A stretch of DNA of 64,000 bases from Fructobacillus tropaeoli. Lineage in GTDB: Bacteria; Bacillota; Bacilli; Lactobacillales; Lactobacillaceae. The position numbers were made by a program, and so were the translations under genes. Each line of letters starts with the position of its first letter. Within the stretch, counting starts at the first letter, position 1. Below the pieces are notes generated by a model, which was given only the letters and a program-made list of their open reading frames with translations, did no database searches and was not told the DNA's origin. The stretch spans positions 91,908 to 155,907 of the forward strand of contig NZ_DF968078.1 of the NCBI RefSeq assembly GCF_001047135.2. The letters are read 5' to 3'. Below, piece after piece: positions 46,335 to 55,353 of the stretch.

Positions 46335-47507
46335 TTAGTCTTCTTGGTCTGTTGCTGCTTGGTTGTCATCTGCTGGTTCAACAGGTGCCTGAGCTTCCTT
46401 AATCACTACTTGGTCAGCAGTATCAGACGTTTCGTTTGCTTCAGCCTTTTCAACCGCTAAGTCGCGGACTTCGCTTTCGGCCTTGATATCAATCTTAAAG
46501 CCGGTCAAACGGGCTGCCAAACGGGCGTTTTGGCCCTTCTTACCAATTGCCAATGACAATTGGTCGTCCGGTACAATCACAGTGACAGATTGCTCGTTAT
46601 TGGCATCAAAAATCACGTCCGTTACTTCGGCTGGGTTCAATGCATTGGCGATGTACTGGGCTTCATCTTCCACCCATTCCACGATATCCATATGCTCGCC
46701 GCCCAATTCCGTCACAACAGCTTGAACACGGGCACCACGTTGTCCAACTAAGGCACCAACGGGGTCCAAATCAGCATCGTGCGTGTAAACCGCAATCTTT
46801 GACCGATCACCAGCTTCACGGGCGATGGAAACAATTTCCACTGTACCATCATAAACTTCTGGCACTTCTTGTTCAAACAAACGCTTGACCAAATCAGGTG
46901 CCGTCCGTGAAACAAAGATTTGTGGTCCCTTCAAGGAATTGTCAACCTTGTTCACCAAAACCTTGATGCGATCGCGCATGCGGTAGGTTTCATTTGGCAT
47001 TTGGTCGCCCTGTGTCATCACAGCTTCCTGCTTGCCTGGCAACATCACGTACAAGAAGCGGTTGTCCTGACGTTCAACTTCACCAGTGATGATTTCATCT
47101 TGGTAATCTTTATACTTGTCATAGATTGCTTGACGAGTTGCTTCGCGCATCTTCTGCACGATCACCTGCTTAGCTGCCTGCGCAGCCATCCGACCGAAAT
47201 CCTTTGGTGTGACATCGAAACGAATTTCGTCACCCGGTTCGTAGGCCTTGTTAATTTCCAAGGCTTCCGTCAAAGGAATTTCAGTATCAGGGTCAACCAA
47301 GTCATCATCCAAGACAACCAGCTTGACCTGCTTAATGGTCATTTGACCCTTCTTATCATCAAAAGTTGCTTCAACATTTTGAGCCGCGTTGTACTGCTTC
47401 TTATAAGCGGCCTTCAAAGCATTTTCCAAAGCTTCTACAACAACTTCGCGGTCAATTCCACGTTCTTGCTCTAAGGCATCTAAGGCTTGTACTAATTCTT
47501 TACTCAT
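46335..47507 (-). CDS. nusA: Transcription elongation factor NusA
   Basis: 390 residues: N-terminal RNA-polymerase-binding domain (ALDALEQERGIDREVVVEALENALKAAYKK), S1 domain (EIITGEVERQDNRFLYVMLPGKQEAV) and two KH domains (VGQRGARVQAVVTELGGEHMDIVEW; AIGKKGQNARLAARLTGFKIDIK), then a short acidic tail. It lacks the C-terminal AR repeats of proteobacteria, normal for Firmicutes. Confidence 0.96.
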   Translation of the reverse strand: MSKELVQALDALEQERGIDREVVVEALENALKAAYKKQYNAAQNVEATFDDKKGQMTIKQVKLVVLDDDLVDPDTEIPLTEALEINKAYEPGDEIRFDVTPKDFGRMAAQAAKQVIVQKMREATRQAIYDKYKDYQDEIITGEVERQDNRFLYVMLPGKQEAVMTQGDQMPNETYRMRDRIKVLVNKVDNSLKGPQIFVSRTAPDLVKRLFEQEVPEVYDGTVEIVSIAREAGDRSKIAVYTHDADLDPVGALVGQRGARVQAVVTELGGEHMDIVEWVEDEAQYIANALNPAEVTDVIFDANNEQSVTVIVPDDQLSLAIGKKGQNARLAARLTGFKIDIKAESEVRDLAVEKAEANETSDTADQVVIKEAQAPVEPADDNQAATDQED

Positions 47508-47531
47508 TTGCTTTCTCCACTTTCAATTAGT

Positions 47532-48008
47532 TTAAAATTGAACGGCCACAATGGCTTTGGCAATTTCATCAAAGGTAACATCCAACTGCTCTTGATCACT
47601 TTGTAGTGACAAACCGTTTTCATTTAAACCAGTGATTTGACCGGTCCATTGCTTTTGACCATCCTTGGCCGCAAATAAAGCAACGGTCACTGCCAAATCG
47701 CCAGCCTTCGCCCAGGCAAAGTGCCAAGGTTCGGCCAGGCTACGGTCCATCCCAGGAGAAGCAATGTCTAACATATACTCACCTGGAACCGGATCAACTG
47801 CTGCATCATCCAAGGCTTCATTGACCAACTGAGTAAACTCCGTAATCTGCGCCATGGAAATGTTTTGGTGGTCTGGTAAATCAACTAACACTTCGACTGT
47901 TTTCTGTCCACCAACCTTCTTGATGTTTAAATCCCAGAGCAAAAGCCCTTGTTTTTCAATGATTGGATTTAAAATCTCAAGCAAGGCTTGATTCTTTGCC
48001 TGTGCCAT
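47532..48008 (-). CDS. rimP: Ribosome maturation factor RimP
   Basis: 158 residues: LLEILNPIIEKQGLLLWDLNIKKVGGQKTVEVLVDLPD, the SPGMDRSLAEPWHF motif and a C-terminal SH3-like domain. It assists 30S assembly. ATG 48008 after AAAAAGGAGTTTGG. First gene of the nusA-infB operon. Confidence 0.94.
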   Translation of the reverse strand: MAQAKNQALLEILNPIIEKQGLLLWDLNIKKVGGQKTVEVLVDLPDHQNISMAQITEFTQLVNEALDDAAVDPVPGEYMLDIASPGMDRSLAEPWHFAWAKAGDLAVTVALFAAKDGQKQWTGQITGLNENGLSLQSDQEQLDVTFDEIAKAIVAVQF

Positions 48009-48145
48009 CCAAACTCCTTTTTGGTTTTCTGCCATAAAAAATGAGCCGGTCAAATCCCCCTGACCCGCTCATTTACAACCTCTATGTAAATTAACTTACT
48101 TTTATCATAGCTGATTTTACTAGAAAAAGCAAGGCAGGCACAAAA

Positions 48146-48170
48146 AAACCACAGCAAAGCTGTGGTTTAA
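48146..48170 (-). terminator. Terminator after rpsN
   Basis: Perfect AAACCACAGC-TTT-GCTGTGGTTT followed by TTTTG on the minus strand, 15 bases past the rpsN stop. Confidence 0.9.
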
Positions 48171-48184
48171 AAGGTATTAAATTC

Positions 48185-48454
48185 TTACCAAGAAGCCTTA
48201 CGAACACCAGGAATCTGGCCCTTGTGTGCTAATTGACGGAAGTTCAAACGTGACATACCAAATTCACGCATGTAACCGTGTGGGCGACCATCGATTTGGT
48301 CACGGTTGTGAAGACGAACAGGTGATGAATCCTTTGGCAAAGCTGCCAATCCGATGTAATCACCAGCAGCCTTCAAAGCGGCACGCTTGTCAGCGTACTT
48401 TGCTACCAAAGCTTCACGTTGCTTTGCCTTTGCAATCTTTGATTTCTTAGCCAT
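48185..48454 (-). CDS. rpsN: 30S ribosomal protein S14 (zinc-free type)
   Basis: 89 residues: [33 protein letters not shown]..., [51 protein letters not shown]. It has no zinc cysteines, the long paralogous form that replaces the zinc form when zinc is low. It is immediately after rpmG; the rpmG stop and its ATG share a base. Confidence 0.96.
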   Translation of the reverse strand: MAKKSKIAKAKQREALVAKYADKRAALKAAGDYIGLAALPKDSSPVRLHNRDQIDGRPHGYMREFGMSRLNFRQLAHKGQIPGVRKASW

Positions 48455-48603
48455 TACTTGATCTCCTTGAATGTTACCACTTTACGAAGTTTTGGTGAGT
48501 ACTTCTTCAACTCCAAACGGTCAGGCGTATTACGACGGTTCTTTGACGTCAAGTAAATACGCTCTCCAGTTTCATCATTGCCTAATACGACATGAATACG
48601 CAT
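48454..48603 (-). CDS. rpmG: 50S ribosomal protein L33
   Basis: 49 residues, read from ATG 48603 after an [59 protein letters not shown]. It lacks the CxxC zinc pairs, so it is a zinc-free L33 (like S14 next to it). The stop TAA overlaps the rpsN ATG by one base. Both genes of this pair being zinc-free fits a zinc-sparing pair. Confidence 0.93.
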   Translation of the reverse strand: MRIHVVLGNDETGERIYLTSKNRRNTPDRLELKKYSPKLRKVVTFKEIK

Positions 48604-48731
48604 ATTCCCTGCTCCTCGAATGTTAGATTTTTTTATAAAAATTATTTGCTTGTCAATACAAAATAATATTATACATAGATTTTAGACGGCTGTAAAGCCC
48701 ATTTCTCAGATTTATCGAAATAATTCTGAGC

Positions 48732-49637
48732 TTAGAATTGACCCTGCAATGGTGGGACCACTTGCTTCTTACGGGAAACAACCCCTGGCAAGTCAATCAC
48801 ATCATTTTCAAGCTTGGCACCAAAGGCAGCTTCGATTGCTTCTGGGGCATCGCCAATATAAAGACCCTTTGAGTTTGAGTTCAAAATGTCTGTAATCACA
48901 AACAAGAAGTCCTCATAACCAGCGGCCTTGATTGCCTTTTCCAAGCCTTCCTTACGAGCCAAAACATCATCAATATCAACCGTGTTCACTTGGCCAATCC
49001 GGAATTCGTGTGAACCCATGGTAAAGGACTTAGCATCCCCTGCCAACAATTCTTCATCTGTCCGCGTTGACAAATCAGTTCCGGCCTTCAACATGGCCAA
49101 ACCATAGCCATCCAAGTCTTCGATACCAGCAATTTTAGCTAGTTCAGGCAAGGCCTTACGGTCAACATCCGTTGTCGTTGGGCTCTTCAACAACAAAGTA
49201 TCTGAAATCAAACCAGAAGCCAACATTCCTGCGACCTTAGCAGGAATTGTCAAATCAGCTTGCAAGTATTCATAGTACAAAATTGTTGAGACAGAACCCC
49301 ATGGCTTCGCCGTGATATACAAAGGGGTTGCATTTTCAAAAGCAAACTTGTGGTGATCGTAGATGCCATAAACTTGGACATCAGCCAAATTATCAACTGA
49401 CTGTGCGGCTTCGTTGTGGTCAACCAAAACAACTTCTGCTGTTTCGGCCTTGTCAATAATTGGCAAGGCTTCTAAGCCAAAGTGATCCAACGCAAATTGC
49501 GTTTCGGCGTTTGGCTTTCCTTGCGCAACGGCTTGGGTTTCCAAACCTTGTTGTGCCAACAAATCAGCGGCACCCATTGCAGAAGCAACGGTGTCAGTAT
49601 CTGGGTTCTTGTGTCCAAAAACTTGAATCTTTGCCAT
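48732..49637 (-). CDS. ppaC: Manganese-dependent inorganic pyrophosphatase (family II)
   Basis: 301 residues of the DHH family: GHKNPDTDTVASAMGA at 8, LVDHNEAAQSV near 72, YDHHKF near 92 and the C-terminal KSFTMGSHEFRIGQVNT and SRKKQVVPPL. It hydrolyses pyrophosphate. A small hairpin (CTCAGA/TCTGAG) follows the stop with no T run. Confidence 0.95.
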   Translation of the reverse strand: MAKIQVFGHKNPDTDTVASAMGAADLLAQQGLETQAVAQGKPNAETQFALDHFGLEALPIIDKAETAEVVLVDHNEAAQSVDNLADVQVYGIYDHHKFAFENATPLYITAKPWGSVSTILYYEYLQADLTIPAKVAGMLASGLISDTLLLKSPTTTDVDRKALPELAKIAGIEDLDGYGLAMLKAGTDLSTRTDEELLAGDAKSFTMGSHEFRIGQVNTVDIDDVLARKEGLEKAIKAAGYEDFLFVITDILNSNSKGLYIGDAPEAIEAAFGAKLENDVIDLPGVVSRKKQVVPPLQGQF

Positions 49638-49714
49638 GTCTTTTCACTCCTCTAGTGCCAATTTTTTTGGCAACTGTCAATACTTAGATTGTAACCCGAA
49701 TGGGTCTACTTTGC

Positions 49715-52147
49715 CTAGTCATTTTCCGTTAAATTCAACGGGAAAATGGCCGTTGCTTGCCCATCGCTCTTCACATCCAATAGTGCCTGTCCGTTGCTTG
49801 TCCGGCTTGCTAATGAATGGTCGGCCAACTGGATATCAAAGTCCTTTAAGTGGTCCGTTTCAATCCGCAAAGCACCCTGATCAGGGTCAACGGCTGTCGC
49901 GTCAGCAATCTCATAGGAAACGGTCTTTCGTGGACTAAGGACTTGCAAGCCCTTGTTGGCTCGGTGACCAAGTGTAATGTCCTCTAACAAGCTGTACTTA
50001 AAGGTTCCTTGGTTAGTCACCAAGGCCAGGAACTTAGCACTTGGTGCCAAAGATAATACCGCAACCACGGTATCGCCCTCGGTCAGCTTAATCGCCTTCA
50101 CGCCAGCAGTCCGCGCACCAACAACTGGCACATCAGCCAATTCGAAGCGCAAGGCCAAACCAGTCTTCGCCAAAACCAAAACTTCTTCCTGCTTAGTTAC
50201 CAGCGTTGCCGTGACCACCCGTGAATCCTCTGTCTTGAGCTTCATCACGATTGCTGATTTCTTTTTGTAGGACTTTGGCACAATGTCCTTGAGCAAACTT
50301 TGCTTGATAAAGCCATCATTGGAAGCGAGCAGGAAGACCTGGTTGCTGTCGGTTTCGGCAACCACGTAAGCCTGAATAATACTTTCCTGGCTATCCCAGT
50401 TCGAGAGCGCCTGCGAGAAGTGTTCCCCTGGTTCTTTCCACTTGTACTCCGCCAACTCATAAATTGGCCGGTAAATCAGGTTCCCAAAATTTGTAAACAT
50501 CAGCAAATGCTGGGTCGTGTTCGCCGTTTGATTCAAGACAACGGCATCATCCTCAGCTAAGCCGTTTTCGGCAGCAGAGGCCTTGTAAGAGCGCAATGAT
50601 GACCGCTTGGCATAACCATTCTTTGAAACCAAGATACGAACATCTTCGTCTGGTACCGTCACTGCCGTGTCGATTACCAACGATTGGATTTCTTCTTCGA
50701 TTTCCGTCAAGCGTGGGCTCGCATATTCCTTCGTGATGGCCTTCAATTCGGTCCGAATCACATCATGAAGGGCTTCCTCTTCATTCAGAATTTTCTCGAG
50801 CATGGCAATCTTTTCAGCTAATGCCTTGTGTTCCTCTTCCAGCTGCGTCACATCGGTATTGGTCAACCGGTACAGCTGCAAAGCCACGATGGCTTCGGCC
50901 TGTTCCTTAGTGAATTGATATTCCTTCACCAAGTTCTCCGTTGCATCCTTGCGGTTCTTTGAGGAACGAATCGTTGCCACCACTTCATCAAGGATGGACA
51001 ACATCCGAATCAGCCCCTCAACGATGTGTTGGCGAACTTTCGCCTTCTTTAAGTCATAAGCTGACCGCTTGCGAACAACTTCCTTACGGAAGTCCAAGAA
51101 GGCGGTCAAACCGTCCTTCAAGGTAACCAAAACAGGACGTTGGTCATGGATGGCCACCATGTTGAAATTGTATGAAATCTGCAAATCTGTCTTCTTAAAG
51201 AGGTAAGTCAAAATCCCATCGGCCGAGGCATCCTTGGCCAATTCAATCACAATCGACATTCCCTCACGGTCGGATTCGTCACGAACTTCAATAATGCCGG
51301 CAACTTCTTTGTTGGCCCGAATCGCATCAATCTTAGCAACCAAGTTTGATTTCACGACCTCGTATGGCAACTCCGTCACTTCAATCTTTTTCTTGCCGCC
51401 CTTCAGATCAGAAACCGTCGTCTTCGCACGGACAACAACCCGTCCGCGACCGGTCTTGTAGGCCTGCTTAATACCATCGATTCCCTGAATGATGCCACCC
51501 GTTGGAAAATCAGGTCCCTTGACGTACTTCATCAAGGCTGACAACGGTGCATCGGGATGGTCAAGCAGATAAACCAACGCTTGGTTAATTTCCTTTAAGT
51601 TATGGGGCGGAATATCAGTGGCATAACCAGCTGAAATCCCGGTTGCCCCGTTAACAAAGAGGTTTGGTACGCGAGATGGGAGCACCGTTGGTTCGTAGGT
51701 CGTATCATCGAAATTCAAGACCATTTCAACCGTATCCTGGGCTAAGTCCTTTAAGATTTCCCCGGATAACTTCGTCAACCGCGACTCTGTATACCGCATC
51801 GCAGCGGCCGGGTCGTTATCAATTGACCCGTTGTTCCCGTTCATATCAATTAATGGTTCGCGGACCTTCCAATCCTGGGACAAGCGAACCATGGCCTCAT
51901 AAATTGAGGAATCCCCGTGGGGGTGGAAGTTTCCCATCACGTTTCCGACTGATTTAGCCGACTTACGATATGGGTGGTCATAGGTATTTGAATCCTGGTC
52001 CATGGCGTACAAAATCCGCCGCTGAACCGGCTTGAGACCATCACGGATATCCGGAAGGGCACGTTCTTGGATGATATATTTTGAATATCGACCAAAGCGC
52101 TCACCCATCACGGCTTCCAATGAAAGCTCAGTAATGCGGTCTGCCAT
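49715..52147 (-). CDS. parC: Topoisomerase IV subunit A
   Basis: 810 residues. Winged-helix domain with the active Tyr in [17 protein letters not shown] near 120, [13 protein letters not shown] region before it, and six-bladed C-terminal domain. ParC rather than GyrA, from the pairing with parE and the [23 protein letters not shown] start. Decatenates chromosomes. Start 52147 ([15 protein letters not shown]) is the family start; a GTG five codons upstream is an alternative with AAAGG before it. Confidence 0.93.
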   Translation of the reverse strand: [810 protein letters not shown]

Positions 52148-52178
52148 ACTGACAATCCCCACCTTTCTAAATTAATTA

Positions 52179-54296
52179 TTAAAACAAGTCTAAGTTCTCA
52201 ACGTGGTCTGAAGCTTTGCCTGCTGGGTCATCCGCCTTTTGCTTAGCTGATTTTCCCTTAGCAACGATCACCTGGGCCTCTTGGTCGTCGTCATCATCGA
52301 CATTGTGACCAGCCATCGCCTGTTCAAAGACCTGGGCATTGGCTTCGTCACCCCCGGCAACGTTATCCAAAATCGAACCGTCTTCCTCCAGGGTAAACTG
52401 AACGTTGTTTTCAATCCACTGACGGCGAGGATCAACCTTATCACCCATCAACGTTGTTACCCGCTTTTCGGCCAAAACGGCATCATCAATCTTAACCCGA
52501 ATCAGCGTCCGCGATTCAGGGTCCATCGTGGTTCCCCAAAGAAGTGGCGCATTCATCTCGCCCAAGCCCTTAAAACGCGTTAATTCGTACTTCACCTTAG
52601 CCGCTGACGTAATCGTTGCTAGTTCATCATTTGTCCACGCAAAAGAATCTTCCTTCTTGCCACGGTACTTCACCCGGTAAAGTGGTGGTAAAGCAATGTA
52701 GACACGACCGGCTTCAATCAATGGCCGCATGTACTTATAAAAGAAAGTCAACAACAGGGTTTGAATGTGGGCCCCATCATCATCGGCATCGGTCATGATA
52801 ATGATCTTATCAAAGGCCGCATTTTTAATATTAAAATCAGGACCAACCCCGCCACCAATAGCGTAAATCAGAGTCGAAAGTTCCTCATTTTTTAAGATGT
52901 CCGCTAATTTCGCCTTTTGGGTATTTAAGACCTTCCCACGCAATGGCAAAATTGCTTGGAACTTCCGGTCCCGGCCTTGCTTAGCAGAGCCACCGGCCGA
53001 ATCACCCTCGACGAGGAACAACTCGTTCTTATCGGCGTTCTTCGACTGGGCTGGTGCTAACTTACCAGACAACAAACGGTCGCGCTTGCCCTTTGACTTA
53101 CCAGTCCGGGATTCCTCACGGGCCTTGCGAGCAGCTTCACGGGCTTCGCGAGCGCGGAGTGCCTTACGAACAATCTTTTGCCCAAAGTCACCGTTTTCCA
53201 GCAAGAAGCGAGACAGGGTTTCATTGACCACCCCATCCACAGCTGCACGGGCCTCGGTGGTTCCCAATTTATCCTTTGTTTGTCCTTCGAATTGCAGAAT
53301 TTCTTCTGGGACACGCAAAGAAATCACGGCCGACAAGCCCTCGCGAACGTCTGACCCTTCAAGGTTCTTATCCTTTTCCTTTAAGAGGTTAACCCGGCGA
53401 GCGTACTCATTAAAGGCTTTGGTCCAGGCCGACCGGAAGCCAACTTCGTGAGTTCCACCGTCTTGTGTCCGGACGTTGTTAACAAAGGATAGCAACGTCT
53501 CGGAGTAGCCGTCGTTATATTGAGCAGCGACATCGACCAAAATACCATCGGCGGTTCCCTCAAAGGTCATTACCGGACCCAAGCCTTCTTTTTCTTCATT
53601 CAAGAACTGAACAAAGGATTGTAGACCATGGTCATAGTGGTAAACCTCTTCACGAACGGGCGTGACCCGCTTATCCGTCAGGGTAAACTTAACCCCTGAC
53701 ATCAAAAAGGCCGACTCGCGTAAGCGTTCAGCCAAAGTATCAAACTTAAAGACAGTGGTTGAAAAAATGCTTGCATCCGGCTTAAACGTGAGCGTTGTCC
53801 CGGTATGGTCCTTTGTTGGACCTAAATCGATCAGGGTACCAACTGGGTGGCCCCCATTTTCAAAAGTTTCTTCAAAGCGGTGGCCATCGCGAACGATTGT
53901 CACCTTCAGGTGTTCCGACAAGGCGTTGACAACAGATGAACCAACACCGTGCAGACCACCAGAAGTGGCATAACCACCCTGGCCGAACTTACCACCGGCA
54001 TGTAGGACCGTCAAAATGACTTCGGGCGTTGGCTTTCCGGAAGAATGCATTCCAACCGGCATACCACGACCGAAATCACGAACAGTAATGGCATTATTTT
54101 CCTCGATTGTCACCGCAATATCATTTCCGAAGTCTCCTAGGGCTTCATCAACGGCGTTGTCGACAATTTCATAAACCAAATGGTGGAGTCCACGTCCATC
54201 AGTCGATCCGATATACATCCCGGGTCGTTTTCGAACCGCCTCCAATCCTTCTAAAATTTTAATTGAATCTGAGTCGTAGTGTGTTTGCTTTGCCAC
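52179..54296 (-). CDS. parE: Topoisomerase IV subunit B
   Basis: 705 residues. GHKL ATPase (EIVDNAVDEALGDFG; GRGMPVGMHSSGKPTPEVILTVLHAGGKFG), TOPRIM domain (LFLVEGDSAGGSAKQGRDRKFQAILPLRGKVLN; IIMTDADDDGAHI). The C-terminal tail after GLGEMN has an acidic stretch (VDDDDDQEAQ) and a lysine-rich segment, longer than usual. GTG 54296 with AAGGA eight bases upstream fits the start better than ATG 54317, which has no ribosome site. Confidence 0.92.
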   Translation of the reverse strand: MAKQTHYDSDSIKILEGLEAVRKRPGMYIGSTDGRGLHHLVYEIVDNAVDEALGDFGNDIAVTIEENNAITVRDFGRGMPVGMHSSGKPTPEVILTVLHAGGKFGQGGYATSGGLHGVGSSVVNALSEHLKVTIVRDGHRFEETFENGGHPVGTLIDLGPTKDHTGTTLTFKPDASIFSTTVFKFDTLAERLRESAFLMSGVKFTLTDKRVTPVREEVYHYDHGLQSFVQFLNEEKEGLGPVMTFEGTADGILVDVAAQYNDGYSETLLSFVNNVRTQDGGTHEVGFRSAWTKAFNEYARRVNLLKEKDKNLEGSDVREGLSAVISLRVPEEILQFEGQTKDKLGTTEARAAVDGVVNETLSRFLLENGDFGQKIVRKALRAREAREAARKAREESRTGKSKGKRDRLLSGKLAPAQSKNADKNELFLVEGDSAGGSAKQGRDRKFQAILPLRGKVLNTQKAKLADILKNEELSTLIYAIGGGVGPDFNIKNAAFDKIIIMTDADDDGAHIQTLLLTFFYKYMRPLIEAGRVYIALPPLYRVKYRGKKEDSFAWTNDELATITSAAKVKYELTRFKGLGEMNAPLLWGTTMDPESRTLIRVKIDDAVLAEKRVTTLMGDKVDPRRQWIENNVQFTLEEDGSILDNVAGGDEANAQVFEQAMAGHNVDDDDDQEAQVIVAKGKSAKQKADDPAGKASDHVENLDLF

Positions 54297-54571
54297 GGTC
54301 TTCTTCCTTCTCGTCATTTCGTCTAGGATAATGCGCTCTTGTCAGTTAAAACAAGTGGTGCTACTATCTTAGACAATCAATAATTATCATAGATTAAAAT
54401 TTACAAACTGACAATAGGGAAAAAAGAAAAGTTCTAAGTCATCAAATCAGGTAGCAGCCCATCTGCCCTCTTTCACCAAGGCTCCTCAGAAAAATTTAAC
54501 CAGGGAAAATAAAATCCTATGGTAAAATGTACCGTGCTGTTTCTTTTTAGAAAAAAGGAGTTTTAAAAACT

Positions 54572-55186
54572 ATGTTAAAAATCGCTTTCATCCTGGTCTT
54601 GGCCTATCTCTTAGGGTCAATGGTCCCAGGATACTGGTTAGGTAAGGTCTTTTATCATAAGGACATCCGGACCGAGGGCTCTGGTAACATTGGGACCACC
54701 AATGCCTTTCGCATTTTAGGTCCTGTTCCGGGAACAATTGTTCTTTGTTTGGATATTCTTAAGGGTGCTTTGGCCGCTTCTTTGCCAGCGCTCTTCGGTT
54801 GGCACCACGTTAACGTCATGCTTGTTGGCCTCTTTGCTATCCTGGGACACACCTTCTCAATTTGGATTGGCTTCAAGGGTGGCAAGGCCGTGGCAGTATC
54901 CGCCGGTGTCTTATCCGTCTATAATACCCCACTCTTTTTGATGGTCTGCGCCATCTTTATTACCTGCCTGATTCTCTTCTCCATGGTGTCAGTGGCCTCA
55001 ATGGTTGGCTTTACTTTCGCCACTTGCATGTCCGTCTTTTACTATCACGACTGGATTTTATCGATTGTTGCCATTACCCTGACGATTTTTGTCTTTTACC
55101 GGCACCGTAAAAATATCGGTCGCATCTTTACGGGAACCGAATCAACGATTCCATTCGGCCTTGTCTACTGGTTAAAGGCCCATTAA
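54572..55186 (+). CDS. plsY: Glycerol-3-phosphate acyltransferase PlsY
   Basis: 204 residues, plus strand. Five membrane segments and the PlsY motifs TEGSGNIGTTNAFRILG near residue 32, AILGHTFSIWIGFKGGKAVA near 90, and GTEST near the end. It acylates glycerol-3-phosphate from acyl-phosphate at the first step of phospholipid synthesis. ATG after AAAAAAGGAG. Divergent from parE, as in other lactic acid bacteria. Confidence 0.95.
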   Translation: MLKIAFILVLAYLLGSMVPGYWLGKVFYHKDIRTEGSGNIGTTNAFRILGPVPGTIVLCLDILKGALAASLPALFGWHHVNVMLVGLFAILGHTFSIWIGFKGGKAVAVSAGVLSVYNTPLFLMVCAIFITCLILFSMVSVASMVGFTFATCMSVFYYHDWILSIVAITLTIFVFYRHRKNIGRIFTGTESTIPFGLVYWLKAH

Positions 55187-55210
55187 AAATCAGCTTTACC
55201 AAAGCAACTA

Positions 55211-55257
55211 AAAAGGACGCCCTGCCCAGTTCAGCAAAACTGGCAGGACGTCCTTTT
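55211..55257. terminator. Bidirectional terminator after plsY
   Basis: AAAAGGACGCCCTGCC and GGCAGGACGTCCTTTT with a CAGTT/AACTG inner pair; it follows plsY and lies about 95 bases past the relA stop. Confidence 0.85.
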
Positions 55258-55353
55258 AATGTCTAGTAATCTAATTGATAAATAGCTGAATCACTGCAAC
55301 GGCTAACCGAGAACAAGTGGTCTGGCCAACCAGCCATGACAATCAGCAGCGCT

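Noticed and set aside
46920..47474. Plus-strand open frame of 184 codons over nusA
   Set aside because: Antisense to nusA KH/S1 coding; hydrophobic composition comes from reverse-complemented acidic codons.
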